64,000 nt of DNA, taken from assembly GCA_963760985.1 (NCBI GenBank), contig CAVXFM010000015.1, positions 372,001-436,000 on the forward strand, written 5' to 3'. A model generated the notes under the pieces. That model worked only from the letters and a program-made list of their open reading frames with translations, was not told the origin of the DNA and made no database searches. The first letter of the stretch is position 1; each line of letters opens with the position of its first letter. Made by a program: the position numbers and the translations under genes. The DNA comes from JACRDG01 sp963760985 (GTDB taxonomy: Bacteria > Desulfobacterota > Desulfomonilia > Desulfomonilales > Desulfomonilaceae). Of this stretch, positions 18,827 through 27,209 are shown piece by piece.

Positions 18827-19339
18827 ATGTTGGGCCAGAAGATGTTGAATGAAACTTCCCAGGGAAACGTCAAGGCAGTTCGGCGACTCATTTCTCTCGG
18901 GGTAGACATCAACACCACGAATCGGTACGGTGTGACACCGCTGATGGTGGCTAGCCTGTGCAACTGGCCTGAAGTCGTGAAACTGCTCCTTGACCATGGC
19001 GCGGACATAGAACGAAGAGAGGCCTTTTTTGGGTGTACGGCTCTCATGTTTGCTTGTATGTCCGGAGGATGGGATTCGGTGAAACTCCTTCTGGACAGAG
19101 GAGCGGAGGTGGACGCGAGAGACTCGCTCCAAAGGACGGCCCTCACGGTCGCCTACTCGGTGGACAACGGGGAGGCAGTCAGGCTTCTTCTTCAATGCGG
19201 AGCCAAGCCTCAAGAAAGAGGCGAGCAACAGAAAGGGCAAGTTCAGCGCGTACCGCGTCGAAGGGCTACCATCCGTGGCCGTGGACCGCGGATAAAGGCT
19301 GCGCGGAACACTACGCAATTCGTTCAGGAGCCCTCGTAA
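18827..19339 (+). CDS. ankyrin-repeat protein A
   Basis: A 170-residue protein with about three and a half ankyrin repeats: GNVKAVRRLISLGVDINTTN, GVTPLMVASLCNWPEVVKLLL, CTALMFACMSGGWDSVKLLLD and RTALTVAYSVDNGEAVRLLL. The last 40 residues are Arg-rich and unlike ankyrin. Ankyrin repeats mediate protein binding; no signal peptide is seen, so it should be cytoplasmic. The ATG at 18827 has AGGAGG 4-5 bases upstream. A second ankyrin gene lies 1.7 kb downstream. Confidence 0.8.
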   Translation: MLGQKMLNETSQGNVKAVRRLISLGVDINTTNRYGVTPLMVASLCNWPEVVKLLLDHGADIERREAFFGCTALMFACMSGGWDSVKLLLDRGAEVDARDSLQRTALTVAYSVDNGEAVRLLLQCGAKPQERGEQQKGQVQRVPRRRATIRGRGPRIKAARNTTQFVQEPS

Positions 19340-19740
19340 GGAGCGACGGAGCTGCACGGGTCTTCTTGAACGCTGTCTTTTGGGGAACACTGCAAAGGCT
19401 ACGGGGGTTGCCACAATAAAGCTTAGCAGCCGACTGCCCGCATGGGCTCGTAAAAGCTGCAACCTTTCCGCATGCTGTCCCGAGACATGAGAATGGGGGC
19501 CAGGGACAGCCTTTAAGTCAGGAACATTTTCGGTATGGAGTGAAAATTGGGTGCCATGGGGGGGGCAGAGGCTCGTGCTCTGCGTTGAGACGTCTTGGGG
19601 AACCTTTCGCGTGTACAGGGGACAAACGTGATCAGGCGACAGATGAAGTGTCGCGGAATTCCCGACGCTTGATTCGGGAAACCGGAATCAAGTTACCACG
19701 CCCCTTTTGAGGGCGGAGAAAAATGCGGAGGGAAACCGGA
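19340..19740. other. 401-base intergenic stretch
   Basis: No gene or clear signal seen. It includes a run of G residues near 19559-19566. Confidence 0.4.
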
Positions 19741-20016
19741 ATGTATACGGACAAACCCATTGACGATTTGATTCGTGCAGGGTGGGAGGTTATTGAGAGC
19801 GACTATCACGCGGTAGCATTCCAGAACTGGAGGCGAAAGGCTTTTGATTGTCTTGTCGAACTTATGGGTCCTGATCATACGTACACGCAATACTTTGAGC
19901 ATCATATTAGGCAATACGAGAAAAAGGACCTTCTCGCAGGAACTGGCATCCTAAGCGCTGCCAGAGAAGAGATGGTCAACGGCAAGCAAGAACCCCAGGG
20001 GTTCGGCGACCATTGA
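19741..20016 (+). CDS. small hypothetical protein
   Basis: A 91-residue soluble protein (MYTDKPIDDLIRAGWEVIES, NWRRKAFDCLVELMGPDHTYTQYF) ending in a disordered QEPQGFGDH tail. The composition and a GGAGG site 9 bases before the ATG support a real gene; an ATG 18 bases upstream is an alternative start. I do not recognise the family. It lies between the ankyrin and NifX-like genes. Confidence 0.6.
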   Translation: MYTDKPIDDLIRAGWEVIESDYHAVAFQNWRRKAFDCLVELMGPDHTYTQYFEHHIRQYEKKDLLAGTGILSAAREEMVNGKQEPQGFGDH

Positions 20017-20217
20017 GACGCGCCATCACCCTCACGAGAAGCGTGCACACGCATTGGTACCTTTTTCTCCGTCACGCCACCAGTCCTGAGATCGGGCGAG
20101 CCGCACGGAATGTGGGAACAATGGTCCATGAGCCGGCAATGGAGCTGCGGTGAATCAGGGCTTTCTTCCGGCAACCGCCATACTGCCTGGTTCACGGGTT
20201 AGTTCCAGGAGGTCAGC

Positions 20218-20547
20218 ATGAAAATCGCGATTACCGCGGTGGGGAAAGGGCGTGATGCCGAGGTTGATCTTCGCTGCGAGAGGGCGTGTTACATTCTCAT
20301 TTTCAGCTCCGATGGCGATCTTATCGAGACGATAGACAATCGCAGAAACATGTATGCCACCCATTCACCGACCAGCGAGGTATTTCAGCTCTTGGCACGG
20401 AAAAAGGTTGAGGTAATCTTGACAGGCCCGTGCGGTTGGAAGTCCCAGCAAGCCATGAAGAACGCAGGCATCGAGGCCGTCTTTGAGTGCTCCCGCCCGG
20501 TGAGCGAGGCTCTTGGTACCTACATCGGTCACGTTCCGTTACGGTAA
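20218..20547 (+). CDS. NifX/NifB-fold (Fe-Mo cofactor biosynthesis family) protein
   Basis: A 109-residue protein with the RNase H-like fold of the dinitrogenase iron-molybdenum cofactor family: MKIAITAVGKGRDAEVDLRC, ACYILIFSSDGDLIETIDN, VFQLLARKKVEVILTGPCGWKS, AMKNAGIEAVFECSRPVSEAL. Stand-alone members are common in anaerobes lacking nitrogenase and are thought to handle Fe-S or Mo clusters. An AGGAGG-like site precedes the ATG. No nif genes are nearby, so a role in nitrogen fixation is unlikely here. Confidence 0.82.
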   Translation: MKIAITAVGKGRDAEVDLRCERACYILIFSSDGDLIETIDNRRNMYATHSPTSEVFQLLARKKVEVILTGPCGWKSQQAMKNAGIEAVFECSRPVSEALGTYIGHVPLR

Positions 20548-20568
20548 CCACACATGATGCGAGACCGC

Positions 20569-20705
20569 TGATACCAACGCGTTTTCAGGCGTACGACACT
20601 GGCGGCAAACCTCTTTCGCTACGAACGGCCCGGCCTGACTGCGCTTCAGAGTCATGCCGCCAGCAGACCAAAGTCACTTACGTGATCGCGCATCGGTATG
20701 AGTGG
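20569..20705. repeat. R3 palindromic repeat, copy 1
   Basis: The core at 20617-20652 (CGCTACGAACGGC then CTGACTGCGCTTCAGAG) recurs at about 63601-63637. Flanking GGCGGCA (20601 region) and TGCCGCC (20655 region) form the outer stem. It resembles the core of the R2 family, so R3 may be a diverged subfamily. Confidence 0.6.
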
Positions 20706-20804
20706 CCCCGGGATCTTTTCCCGGTACGGAGAGCTGACCGGCTTCTTTGCCCACGTGTCCATTGCCAAAGCATTCCTTTCGCAAGGAAGAAGGAGTCAAC
20801 AGCC

Positions 20805-21011
20805 ATGGGTACGACCGAATTGACAGGCGAAGAAACCGCAATGCGTGAACACATGATTCACATTCATCTTTCCGAGCGCCGTTTCGAGATCGAAGATTTT
20901 GAAACGCCGCCCCCGAGAGAACTCACCGGAACCGACCCCGTGGCCTCGGCTCCATCCTCTCATCCGCGAAGTACGAATCCTCGCGAAAGGATTCCAGGAT
21001 CATTCCCATAG
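20805..21011 (+). CDS. small hypothetical protein
   Basis: A possible 68-residue protein (MGTTELTGEETAMREHMIHIHL, FEIEDFETPPPRELTG) with a Pro/Ser-rich end and an AAGGAG-like site before the ATG. No family recognised. It sits 61 bases before the second ankyrin gene. Being short and without homology I can name, it may not be real. Confidence 0.4.
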   Translation: MGTTELTGEETAMREHMIHIHLSERRFEIEDFETPPPRELTGTDPVASAPSSHPRSTNPRERIPGSFP

Positions 21012-21072
21012 CGGTGCCATAACCGCGTGGGAAGGAAAGACCTGTCCGTGAGTCAGAAGGAGGTTCACTGTA

Positions 21073-21879
21073 GTGTCGCGCGAGGGAACATGGCAAAGTC
21101 ATGGGCTCGAACACCCTGTCCTGGCTGCGCGGAAGGGGTATTTGCCTTGGTCCTGGACAGAGACGAACTCCAGGAGTGACATCAACGCGAGGACGCCTTT
21201 TGGAATGACCGCGCTTGACATGGCGTGCGTGTCAGGATCCCCGGACGTGGTGGCCACACTTCTGGAGACAGGAGCGCATGTCAATGGCAAGGATCGATAC
21301 GGAAACACGCCATTGATCCGTGCTGCCCGTCGCGGAAGCATGGAGCTGGTACATATACTGCTGGATTATGGCGCTGATCCCAACGCAAAGAACCTGTTCG
21401 GATGGTCTGCCCTTCTGTGGCCGTGTTTGGCAGGCCGCGCTGACATGATCGAATTGCTCCTCAAGCAATGGGCTGACAGCAACACCGAGAGCAATGAAGG
21501 CGAGACCGCGTTGATGTGGTGTTGCCGCACAGGGTCTGTAAAGGCAGTCTCTCTACTCCTGGCATTCGGCGCGTGGATTCATGTGTGCGACCGCCATTGG
21601 GGCGCGCCTCCCCTCATGTGGGCGTCTCGATATGGCCGCTCCGATGTCGTGAAGCTCTTGATCGCCAAGGGGTCTGACCCTCTTCAACTGGATTATGGGG
21701 GGAGAACGTGTCTCTTCTGGGCCTGCCTCGGCGGTCACCGGGAGGTAGCTGAATTTCTCGTGGATCGGTCCGTCAATGTACAAGCCCGGGACTGGGTCGG
21801 AAAGACGGCTCTGGATTGGGCTCGGGAAGGCGGCCATACCGAACTGGCGGAACTGTTAAAGACGCGGAGCGGCTGCTGA
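21073..21879 (+). CDS. ankyrin-repeat protein B
   Basis: A 268-residue protein with about seven ankyrin repeats from residue 36 onward (GMTALDMACVSGSPDVVATLLE, GNTPLIRAARRGSMELVHILLD, GWSALLWPCLAGRADMIELLLK, GETALMWCCRTGSVKAVSLLLA, and further repeats to KTALDWAREGGHTELAELLK). The first repeat is truncated and the first 35 residues are unlike ankyrin. It starts at a GTG with AAGGAGG 10 bases upstream. It is predicted to be a cytoplasmic protein-binding scaffold; the partner is unknown. It is probably related to ankyrin protein A in the same region. Confidence 0.85.
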   Translation: MSREGTWQSHGLEHPVLAARKGYLPWSWTETNSRSDINARTPFGMTALDMACVSGSPDVVATLLETGAHVNGKDRYGNTPLIRAARRGSMELVHILLDYGADPNAKNLFGWSALLWPCLAGRADMIELLLKQWADSNTESNEGETALMWCCRTGSVKAVSLLLAFGAWIHVCDRHWGAPPLMWASRYGRSDVVKLLIAKGSDPLQLDYGGRTCLFWACLGGHREVAEFLVDRSVNVQARDWVGKTALDWAREGGHTELAELLKTRSGC

Positions 21880-22062
21880 TTACTCTTTGCTTCACGGTGA
21901 TGCGGCATGCAAGGGAATTTCGTCTTGCACGAGGCTCCCTGCGAACCGCACTGATCTTCCGCGGAACGACTATCCTCTTTCCGGGGATAGCGGTGACTCT
22001 CTGATCAACGAGAGCCTGTTTTTAGTGCCTTCTCATTGTTTCCTGCCTCAAGACAGATCCGT

Positions 22063-22305
22063 TTACCATCCTTCGGCCTGAACATAAATCCTGTACATGT
22101 CAGGGTGCTGGTTCCGAGAGTGGTTCGGAGCCGGGCACGCGGAAAGAAAGGGCGTTCTTGGTACCACCTTCGGAACAGGTCCCCGGTCAAAGCCCAATGT
22201 ATTTGCTATGGCATCACAGGCCCACCTGAGCACCCCAAATGCGTGAGACGCGGGTGGACTCACCATGGCTAACACCAGCACAAAAAGGCAGATCTTTATC
22301 TTCAT
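22063..22305 (-). CDS. small secreted protein
   Basis: An 80-residue protein with a good signal peptide (MKIKICLFVLVLAMVSPPASHA, cleavage near SHA-F) and a short mature part of about 58 residues with two cysteines. No family recognised. A GAGG site and a strong promoter immediately upstream (22338-22364) support expression. Confidence 0.6.
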   Translation of the reverse strand: MKIKICLFVLVLAMVSPPASHAFGVLRWACDAIANTLGFDRGPVPKVVPRTPFLSACPAPNHSRNQHPDMYRIYVQAEGW

Positions 22306-22337
22306 TGCTTACATACCTCAGTAATCCTAGTAAGATG

Positions 22338-22364
22338 ATTATACTTTTTCAACCAATTTGTCAA
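22338..22364 (-). promoter_or_regulatory. sigma-70 promoter of the small secreted protein gene
   Basis: On the minus strand the sequence is a perfect TTGACA, a 15-base AT-rich spacer and a perfect TATAAT, ending 33 bases before the ATG at 22305. The spacer is shorter than the optimal 17. Confidence 0.6.
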
Positions 22365-22977
22365 CCTAAATGTCGTGGCGCAAGAGACCGCGTTGCCCGG
22401 GCCCGCGTGGGGGGTGAACTGGTAGCCAGCGCATGGACGGGGACAATTGCCATGGAAGAGAGCATCTTCTGTTTCCCTACGTACATGTAGGAAACGTCGT
22501 TCTTCCTACATATTTGCGTGAGGATCGCGTGAAGAGTCCCTCCTCTTTTCTCCTGCCATTGCACGGAGGTTCGCGAGAACTGCCATGCTTTGGCGGTTTG
22601 CGGTGTCCTCAGGCCACGTGGCATCGAGATTGCTAGAATCTCTCGCAGGGTTGCGTGCAATGCCCCGGCAGGACTTTTCCTCAGAAGCGGATACAAGCGA
22701 TGTGACGGACGAAGGTTCAAAGATCGGGCAGGACAGACCATAGGGTCGTGGCAGCCTGGAGACGATGCCTGCCCCTGCGTTCCTTCCGGAGGTGCATACC
22801 CAATCCTGGAAATCCTGGGGCCTTTGTCAGAGATGCCCCCGCATGTCGGGGGAGTTGTTCAGGGCTAAAGAAACCTACCTGCGGAAGGTTACGTGCGTGG
22901 CCGCGCATCGATGGGCCCTGAGCGTCACGCGTGGTCTGTGCATCCGTGCACAGATAATGAACAAGGAGGGCGGTCGG
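22365..22977. other. 613-base stretch without a supported gene
   Basis: The open frame extends upstream of the chemoreceptor start, but that part lacks a signal or family match. I see no supported gene here. Confidence 0.4.
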
Positions 22978-24627
22978 ATGTTTGCCAAAATCGTGGACGC
23001 GAAGGTGCGAACCAAAATATTCGGGCTTATCGCCATAGTGATTATCGGACTCGGGGTGTTTGGGGCTGTCGCGTTTGACACTCGGAATACGGTCAAGGTC
23101 AATGGGCCGGTATACAATGCCATTGTGGAAAACAAAGACCTGGTTGCCGACATACTGCCCCCCCCTGAGTACCTCGTTGAGTCTTACCTCCTGGTCCTCC
23201 AAATGTTGTACGAGCAAGATCGAAAAGAATTGGGAGCCCTTGTGCGGCGTAGCGCCAAACTTCGCAAGGAATACGAGACCAGGCACAGGTATTGGGACAA
23301 GACTCTGGCGCCGGGAGAACTCAGAGAAGACATGGTGATCCGATCGTTTAGGCCCGCGAAACGTTTCCTGGATTTGAGAGATCAGCAGTTCATCCCGGCT
23401 GTTCTCGCGGGAGATCACAAGAAGGCAGTCGAACTTGCACAAGGGGAATTGAAGCGCAGTTACGAGGAACATCGCCATTTCATTGACAAAGTCGTGACCT
23501 TGGCCACGGAAAAGACCAACGTTGACGAAAAGACCGCACAGTCCACAGTAGCAGTGCGCTCGGCGATACAAGTAGCACTCGCCTTTTTTGTGGTCGCCAC
23601 GAGCTTGCTGGCCGCGTATCTACTCTCGCGCTATATCACACGCACGGTGAACGAGTATCTCTCGTTCGCAGGACAAATTGCCCACGGTGATCTTACCGTA
23701 CGTTTGCATTTGAGGAGCAACGACGAACTGGGCAAACTTGGCGGGCACCTTAATGATATGGCTCAGGGTCTCAGCACCATGGCGCTCCAGATCCGTTCCA
23801 GCGCGCAGGAAATTACGTCTGCCACAGGGGAAATCCTGGGCACGGTTTCTCAATACTCCGCGAGCGCGGATGAACAATCAGCAGTGGTCAACGCGACCAC
23901 AGCCACGGTGGAGCAGGTCCGTGCCTCTGCCGAACAGAGCGCCAAACAAGCCGAGGAGGTCTCGCTTCTCGCTCAAACTTCGCTCAAGGTCGGCCAGGAG
24001 GGCCTCCAGGCAGTCCAGGTCATTGTCACGGGCATGCAAGACATTCGCAATCAGGTGCAGTCCATTGCGCAAAACATTGTGGCTCTCTCGGAAAGCACAC
24101 AGCAGATTGGGGAGATTACGTACAGTGTCAACCACATTGCCGATCAGTCCAACCTCCTCGCGCTCAACGCTGCCATTGAAGCCGCAAGATCCGACTCTCG
24201 CGGCAAGGGATTCGCGGTGGTCGCGGGTGAGGTAAGGGTGCTCGCGGAACAGTCCAAGCGCGCCACATCCAACGTGCGTGCCATTCTGGACGAGATCGCG
24301 AGTGCGACCAGTGCCACAGTGACTGCCACCGAACAAGGCGCACGTGGGGTCCAGACAGGCTTGAATCTGGCCGAGCGAGCCGGCCAAGTCATCGAGGAAC
24401 TGGAAAGAGGTATACGCAACTCCGCGCATGCAGCGCAACATATTACCACTTCGATGCACCAGCAACGTGAAGCCATGAAGGAAATCGTTGAGTCCATGAC
24501 AGGAATCACCGCGGCGACCGCACAGTTCCTCGCGGGTTCTCGTCAGTCGCAGCAGGCTGCTGAAGGTCTGAACGACAGGGCGCACCAGTTGCAGGCCATG
24601 ACAGAACGGTACAAACTTGGCGCGTAA
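22978..24627 (+). CDS. methyl-accepting chemotaxis protein
   Basis: A 549-residue inner-membrane chemoreceptor: TM1 about 12-34 (IFGLIAIVIIGLGVFGAVAF), a periplasmic helical sensor of about 160 residues, TM2 about 197-218 (IQVALAFFVVATSLLAAYLL), HAMP to about 272, then a long cytoplasmic signalling hairpin whose tip contains NLLALNAAIEAAR and RGKGFAVVAGEVRVLAEQSKRA. It would regulate CheA through CheW; no che genes are in the window. AAGGAGG lies 8 bases before the ATG. It lacks a C-terminal CheR-binding pentapeptide. Confidence 0.93.
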   Translation: MFAKIVDAKVRTKIFGLIAIVIIGLGVFGAVAFDTRNTVKVNGPVYNAIVENKDLVADILPPPEYLVESYLLVLQMLYEQDRKELGALVRRSAKLRKEYETRHRYWDKTLAPGELREDMVIRSFRPAKRFLDLRDQQFIPAVLAGDHKKAVELAQGELKRSYEEHRHFIDKVVTLATEKTNVDEKTAQSTVAVRSAIQVALAFFVVATSLLAAYLLSRYITRTVNEYLSFAGQIAHGDLTVRLHLRSNDELGKLGGHLNDMAQGLSTMALQIRSSAQEITSATGEILGTVSQYSASADEQSAVVNATTATVEQVRASAEQSAKQAEEVSLLAQTSLKVGQEGLQAVQVIVTGMQDIRNQVQSIAQNIVALSESTQQIGEITYSVNHIADQSNLLALNAAIEAARSDSRGKGFAVVAGEVRVLAEQSKRATSNVRAILDEIASATSATVTATEQGARGVQTGLNLAERAGQVIEELERGIRNSAHAAQHITTSMHQQREAMKEIVESMTGITAATAQFLAGSRQSQQAAEGLNDRAHQLQAMTERYKLGA

Positions 24628-24657
24628 TTCGGCCCGTGCGCGCGGAGGAGAAAGGGG

Positions 24658-24816
24658 TGAACTCCCATGACCTGGAGGGTCACAAAGAACCACGAAAATG
24701 GCCCCCTGTCCAGCGACCAGCGGGAGCTGGCAAGTGCTTGAAGTTCTTGGGGATGGGGGTTCGGGGGAAGGCACTTCTTTCAAGAAGGGCCTCCCCCGAA
24801 AATGCATTTTCATAGG
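24658..24816 (+). repeat. R1 dispersed repeat, copy A
   Basis: About 159 bases, nearly identical to 60969-61129 and to the inverse of 56583-56743. It starts GTGAACTCCCATGACCT and ends AAAATGCATTTTCATAGG, with a GGGGGAAGGC / GCCTCCCCC hairpin that is imperfect in this copy. Confidence 0.9.
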
Positions 24817-25164
24817 GACGTGCACCCCAAAGTATCTTGCCCGGCAACCTGATGAGGGTACCTTACGTGAACTCCTTGGCCTGCTGGACGCGAACCATCG
24901 CCTTTTGGCACTCTCGATCTGCCGCGGTGGTGAGAGTGACAACGGAGAAAAAGTTGGGTCTGTTGACAAACGACCACATCTTTGTCAATCTATATACATA
25001 ATCTTCGGAACCTGTACGCAGGTCCTTGTCTGTCTTTCCATCGCGCTCCCATAAGCGGGCCGTCATTGTGCCCTAAGGCGCCCCTGACATGGGACGAAGT
25101 AGCGCTCACGTTTTACTCAAACATGACAATTCCTAAACGCCCGTTTCACAAAGGGGGTCTCATC
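24817..25164. other. leader of the RiPP precursor gene
   Basis: 348 bases with no supported gene. A TTGACA occurs at 24963-24968 and an AT-rich TATATACATAAT around 24991, but their spacing is poor, so no promoter is called. Confidence 0.4.
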
Positions 25165-25521
25165 ATGAAGGACGATACCAAGGGTGAGGAAAAAAAGGAC
25201 GGAGGCGGGAAAGAGACTCACGAGCTGGAGAGTAGAAGGGAATTTCTCACCGGCCTTGGGAAGTGGTCCAAAATAGTCATCGGCGTTGCCCTGGTCGGGT
25301 CTGCCGCACTATCCTCGGACGCGGACGCGAGACACGGGGGCGGGGGTTCCGGCGGTTGGCATAAAGGCGGCGGTGGATGGCACAAGGGAGACGGCGGTTG
25401 GCATAAGGGCGGCGGTGGATGGCACAAAGGGGGACCCTGGTACAACGGGTGGAACGACTACGGCTGGACGGACAACGAATGTTGGTCCGACTACGACTGG
25501 TCTGACGACGATGACGATTAG
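25165..25521 (+). CDS. Tat-exported Gly/Trp/His-rich precursor peptide (candidate triceptide-type RiPP)
   Basis: A 118-residue peptide. A charged leader (1-22) is followed by a Tat signal: SRREFLTG at 23-30, hydrophobic stretch 37-49 (IVIGVALVGSAAL), probable cleavage after DADA (53-56?). The mature part has four GGWHKG units with Trp at 65, 72, 79 and 86, an exact 7-residue period. It then runs into a tail with Trp at 92, 96, 101, 107 and 112, one Cys (106) and a terminal run of Asp. Every mature Trp is followed at +2 by Lys, Asn or Asp (WHK x4, WYN, WND, WTD, WSD x2), the pattern of three-residue cyclophane substrates. GGGGG-rich ribosome site 5-10 bases before ATG. Radical SAM genes follow downstream. 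The peptide's activity is unknown. Confidence 0.85.
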   Translation: MKDDTKGEEKKDGGGKETHELESRREFLTGLGKWSKIVIGVALVGSAALSSDADARHGGGGSGGWHKGGGGWHKGDGGWHKGGGGWHKGGPWYNGWNDYGWTDNECWSDYDWSDDDDD

Positions 25522-26147
25522 AGGGCTGCCGCGTCACGCCATCCTTTCCTGAAGAACTTGCAGGACGGAATCTCTTTTGCCGACTCTCGGTACGGGTCTG
25601 CACGAAAAAGGTCGGTATGTCAGATCCCTGGGAGCCAGGCAGCTGATCCGAGACGGTCGCAAGAGGTCCCGAGTAGCACGATTGTCCCCATGAGAGGGTG
25701 ACGCAACGATCTCCTCGCCGCTCACGGTCTGCTTTTCCGTGCCATGCCAGGAAGGACCGGCCACGAACCGTGGATCGTTGCACGCAGAGTGTTCCTTGCG
25801 CGAAACGGTACCACATGTTTGCCGCTCTTCCCAGTGAGAGAGTGCCTGGGTGCGGGTCAGCGGTGACAGTAATTCTCAAGTCCTGGTAGTGGGCAGTGTC
25901 AATTTCCGAGGTCAGTGCCCGTTTCGGAACGCCGCAGTCCTGAGGCCAAAGCTCCGGCAAGGGACGGCAACGTTGCCGAGGCATTCACCGTGTTGCCGTG
26001 ACCTCGGTTACACCCGGCATAGGGTAACAGTTTCGCCTATTGTTGGCCATGCACTCCGCGATTCATCTCGAAGAGAGACTGCCGCTCCCACAGGAACGCG
26101 TTTCATGGGCTGACCCGGGCCGTTCAGCCGGGCCGGAGACCTCGGTC
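25522..26147. other. 626-base gap between precursor and first radical SAM gene
   Basis: I find no supported gene and no clear terminator. An in-frame extension of the radical SAM gene reaches a TTG at 26040 but lacks family-like sequence. The gap means the precursor may be transcribed separately, at a higher level, from the enzymes. Confidence 0.4.
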
Positions 26148-27209
26148 ATGGAAATCAAGAGCATCAATTTGAGTGTAAAGCCGACACTCAAATGCAACGG
26201 GAGATGCATCTATTGTCACGCGCTGAAACCCTGCCCTGATATGTCACCGGAGTTGCTCTCCGAATTGTTCGGCAAGTTGTCCAGTTTCACGAAAAGCCGT
26301 CGATTGACACACATTTCAATCACCTGGCATGGTGGCGAACCCATGCTCTTGGGGGCTCGTTTCTTCAGGACCGTCAAAGAGTTAGAGCAACGCTGGCTAA
26401 GAGACGTGCCTGTGCGACACACCATGCAATCCAACGCGTGTCTCTACGAGGGGGAAACCAGAGATGCGCTGCGGGATTTGCTCAATACGAGAGCCATAGG
26501 GACCTGCCTGGACCCGTTTCATCCCACGCGGTTGCTCGCGAACGAAGAGAATTATTTTCAAAGATCTCTGAGTGGGTGCATGAGGCTGCTCAATGACGGG
26601 TTTCAAGTGGGAATGATATATGTGGCGCACAAACAGTCTCTGGATGTGGTGCGAGAATTGTACTATTTCTTCAAGAACTTGAATACTGCGAGCTTGCTGG
26701 TTCATCCTGTGGAAGATTTTTCCGATCCTGAATTCTCCATGAGCGCTGCCGATTGGGGAGAATTCTTGAAGCGCTTGTGGGACGTGTGGCAAGAGGACAA
26801 TTTCCAGTACAGAGTGTACCCGTTGCAGGAATGGAGGGAATTCCTTACTGCCGGTAAGCCAGTGCAATCGTGTCATTACGGACCTCTATCGCGAGAGCGC
26901 GTGCATCTGACCGTTTCACCTGAAGGCGATCTCTTCCCGTGCCACCGGTTCGTGGAAAAGGACATCTTTTGCTTGGGAAACATACGAGATATGACCTGTG
27001 AAGAAATAATCGCGCACGAATATTCATACCTCCTGCGTGATCGAAAGGACCACGCGCCTTCAGAATGCCTGGAATGCCCATTCTTCCGCATGTGCAGATC
27101 AGGGTGCGTGGCTACCCACGACCAAAGCGGCAAGACTCGGCTTTGCGCGGGCTTGCGGGATTTCTTCACCTATGTGACAGCCCGCACAGAGGGAGACCAA
27201 GGATGCTGA
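26148..27209 (+). CDS. radical SAM/SPASM peptide maturase A
   Basis: A 353-residue radical SAM enzyme. C16-x3-C20-x2-C23 (CNGRCIYC) binds the catalytic 4Fe-4S cluster; ISITWHGGEPMLLG supplies the SAM-binding GGE motif near residue 65. The C-terminal SPASM/auxiliary-cluster region has many Cys: CHYG, VSPEGDLFPCHRF, and CLECPFFRMCRSGC. Such proteins crosslink or otherwise modify peptide side chains by radical chemistry. The ATG at 26148 with GGAG 10 bases upstream gives the same Cys positions as the other two radical SAM enzymes of the locus, so it was preferred over TTG at 26040. Its stop overlaps the next start by 7 bases. Confidence 0.88.
   Translation: MEIKSINLSVKPTLKCNGRCIYCHALKPCPDMSPELLSELFGKLSSFTKSRRLTHISITWHGGEPMLLGARFFRTVKELEQRWLRDVPVRHTMQSNACLYEGETRDALRDLLNTRAIGTCLDPFHPTRLLANEENYFQRSLSGCMRLLNDGFQVGMIYVAHKQSLDVVRELYYFFKNLNTASLLVHPVEDFSDPEFSMSAADWGEFLKRLWDVWQEDNFQYRVYPLQEWREFLTAGKPVQSCHYGPLSRERVHLTVSPEGDLFPCHRFVEKDIFCLGNIRDMTCEEIIAHEYSYLLRDRKDHAPSECLECPFFRMCRSGCVATHDQSGKTRLCAGLRDFFTYVTARTEGDQGC

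Noticed and set aside
23878..24969. A 363-codon minus-strand frame opposite the chemoreceptor
   Set aside because: Antisense to the conserved MCP signalling domain; composition is shadow-like.
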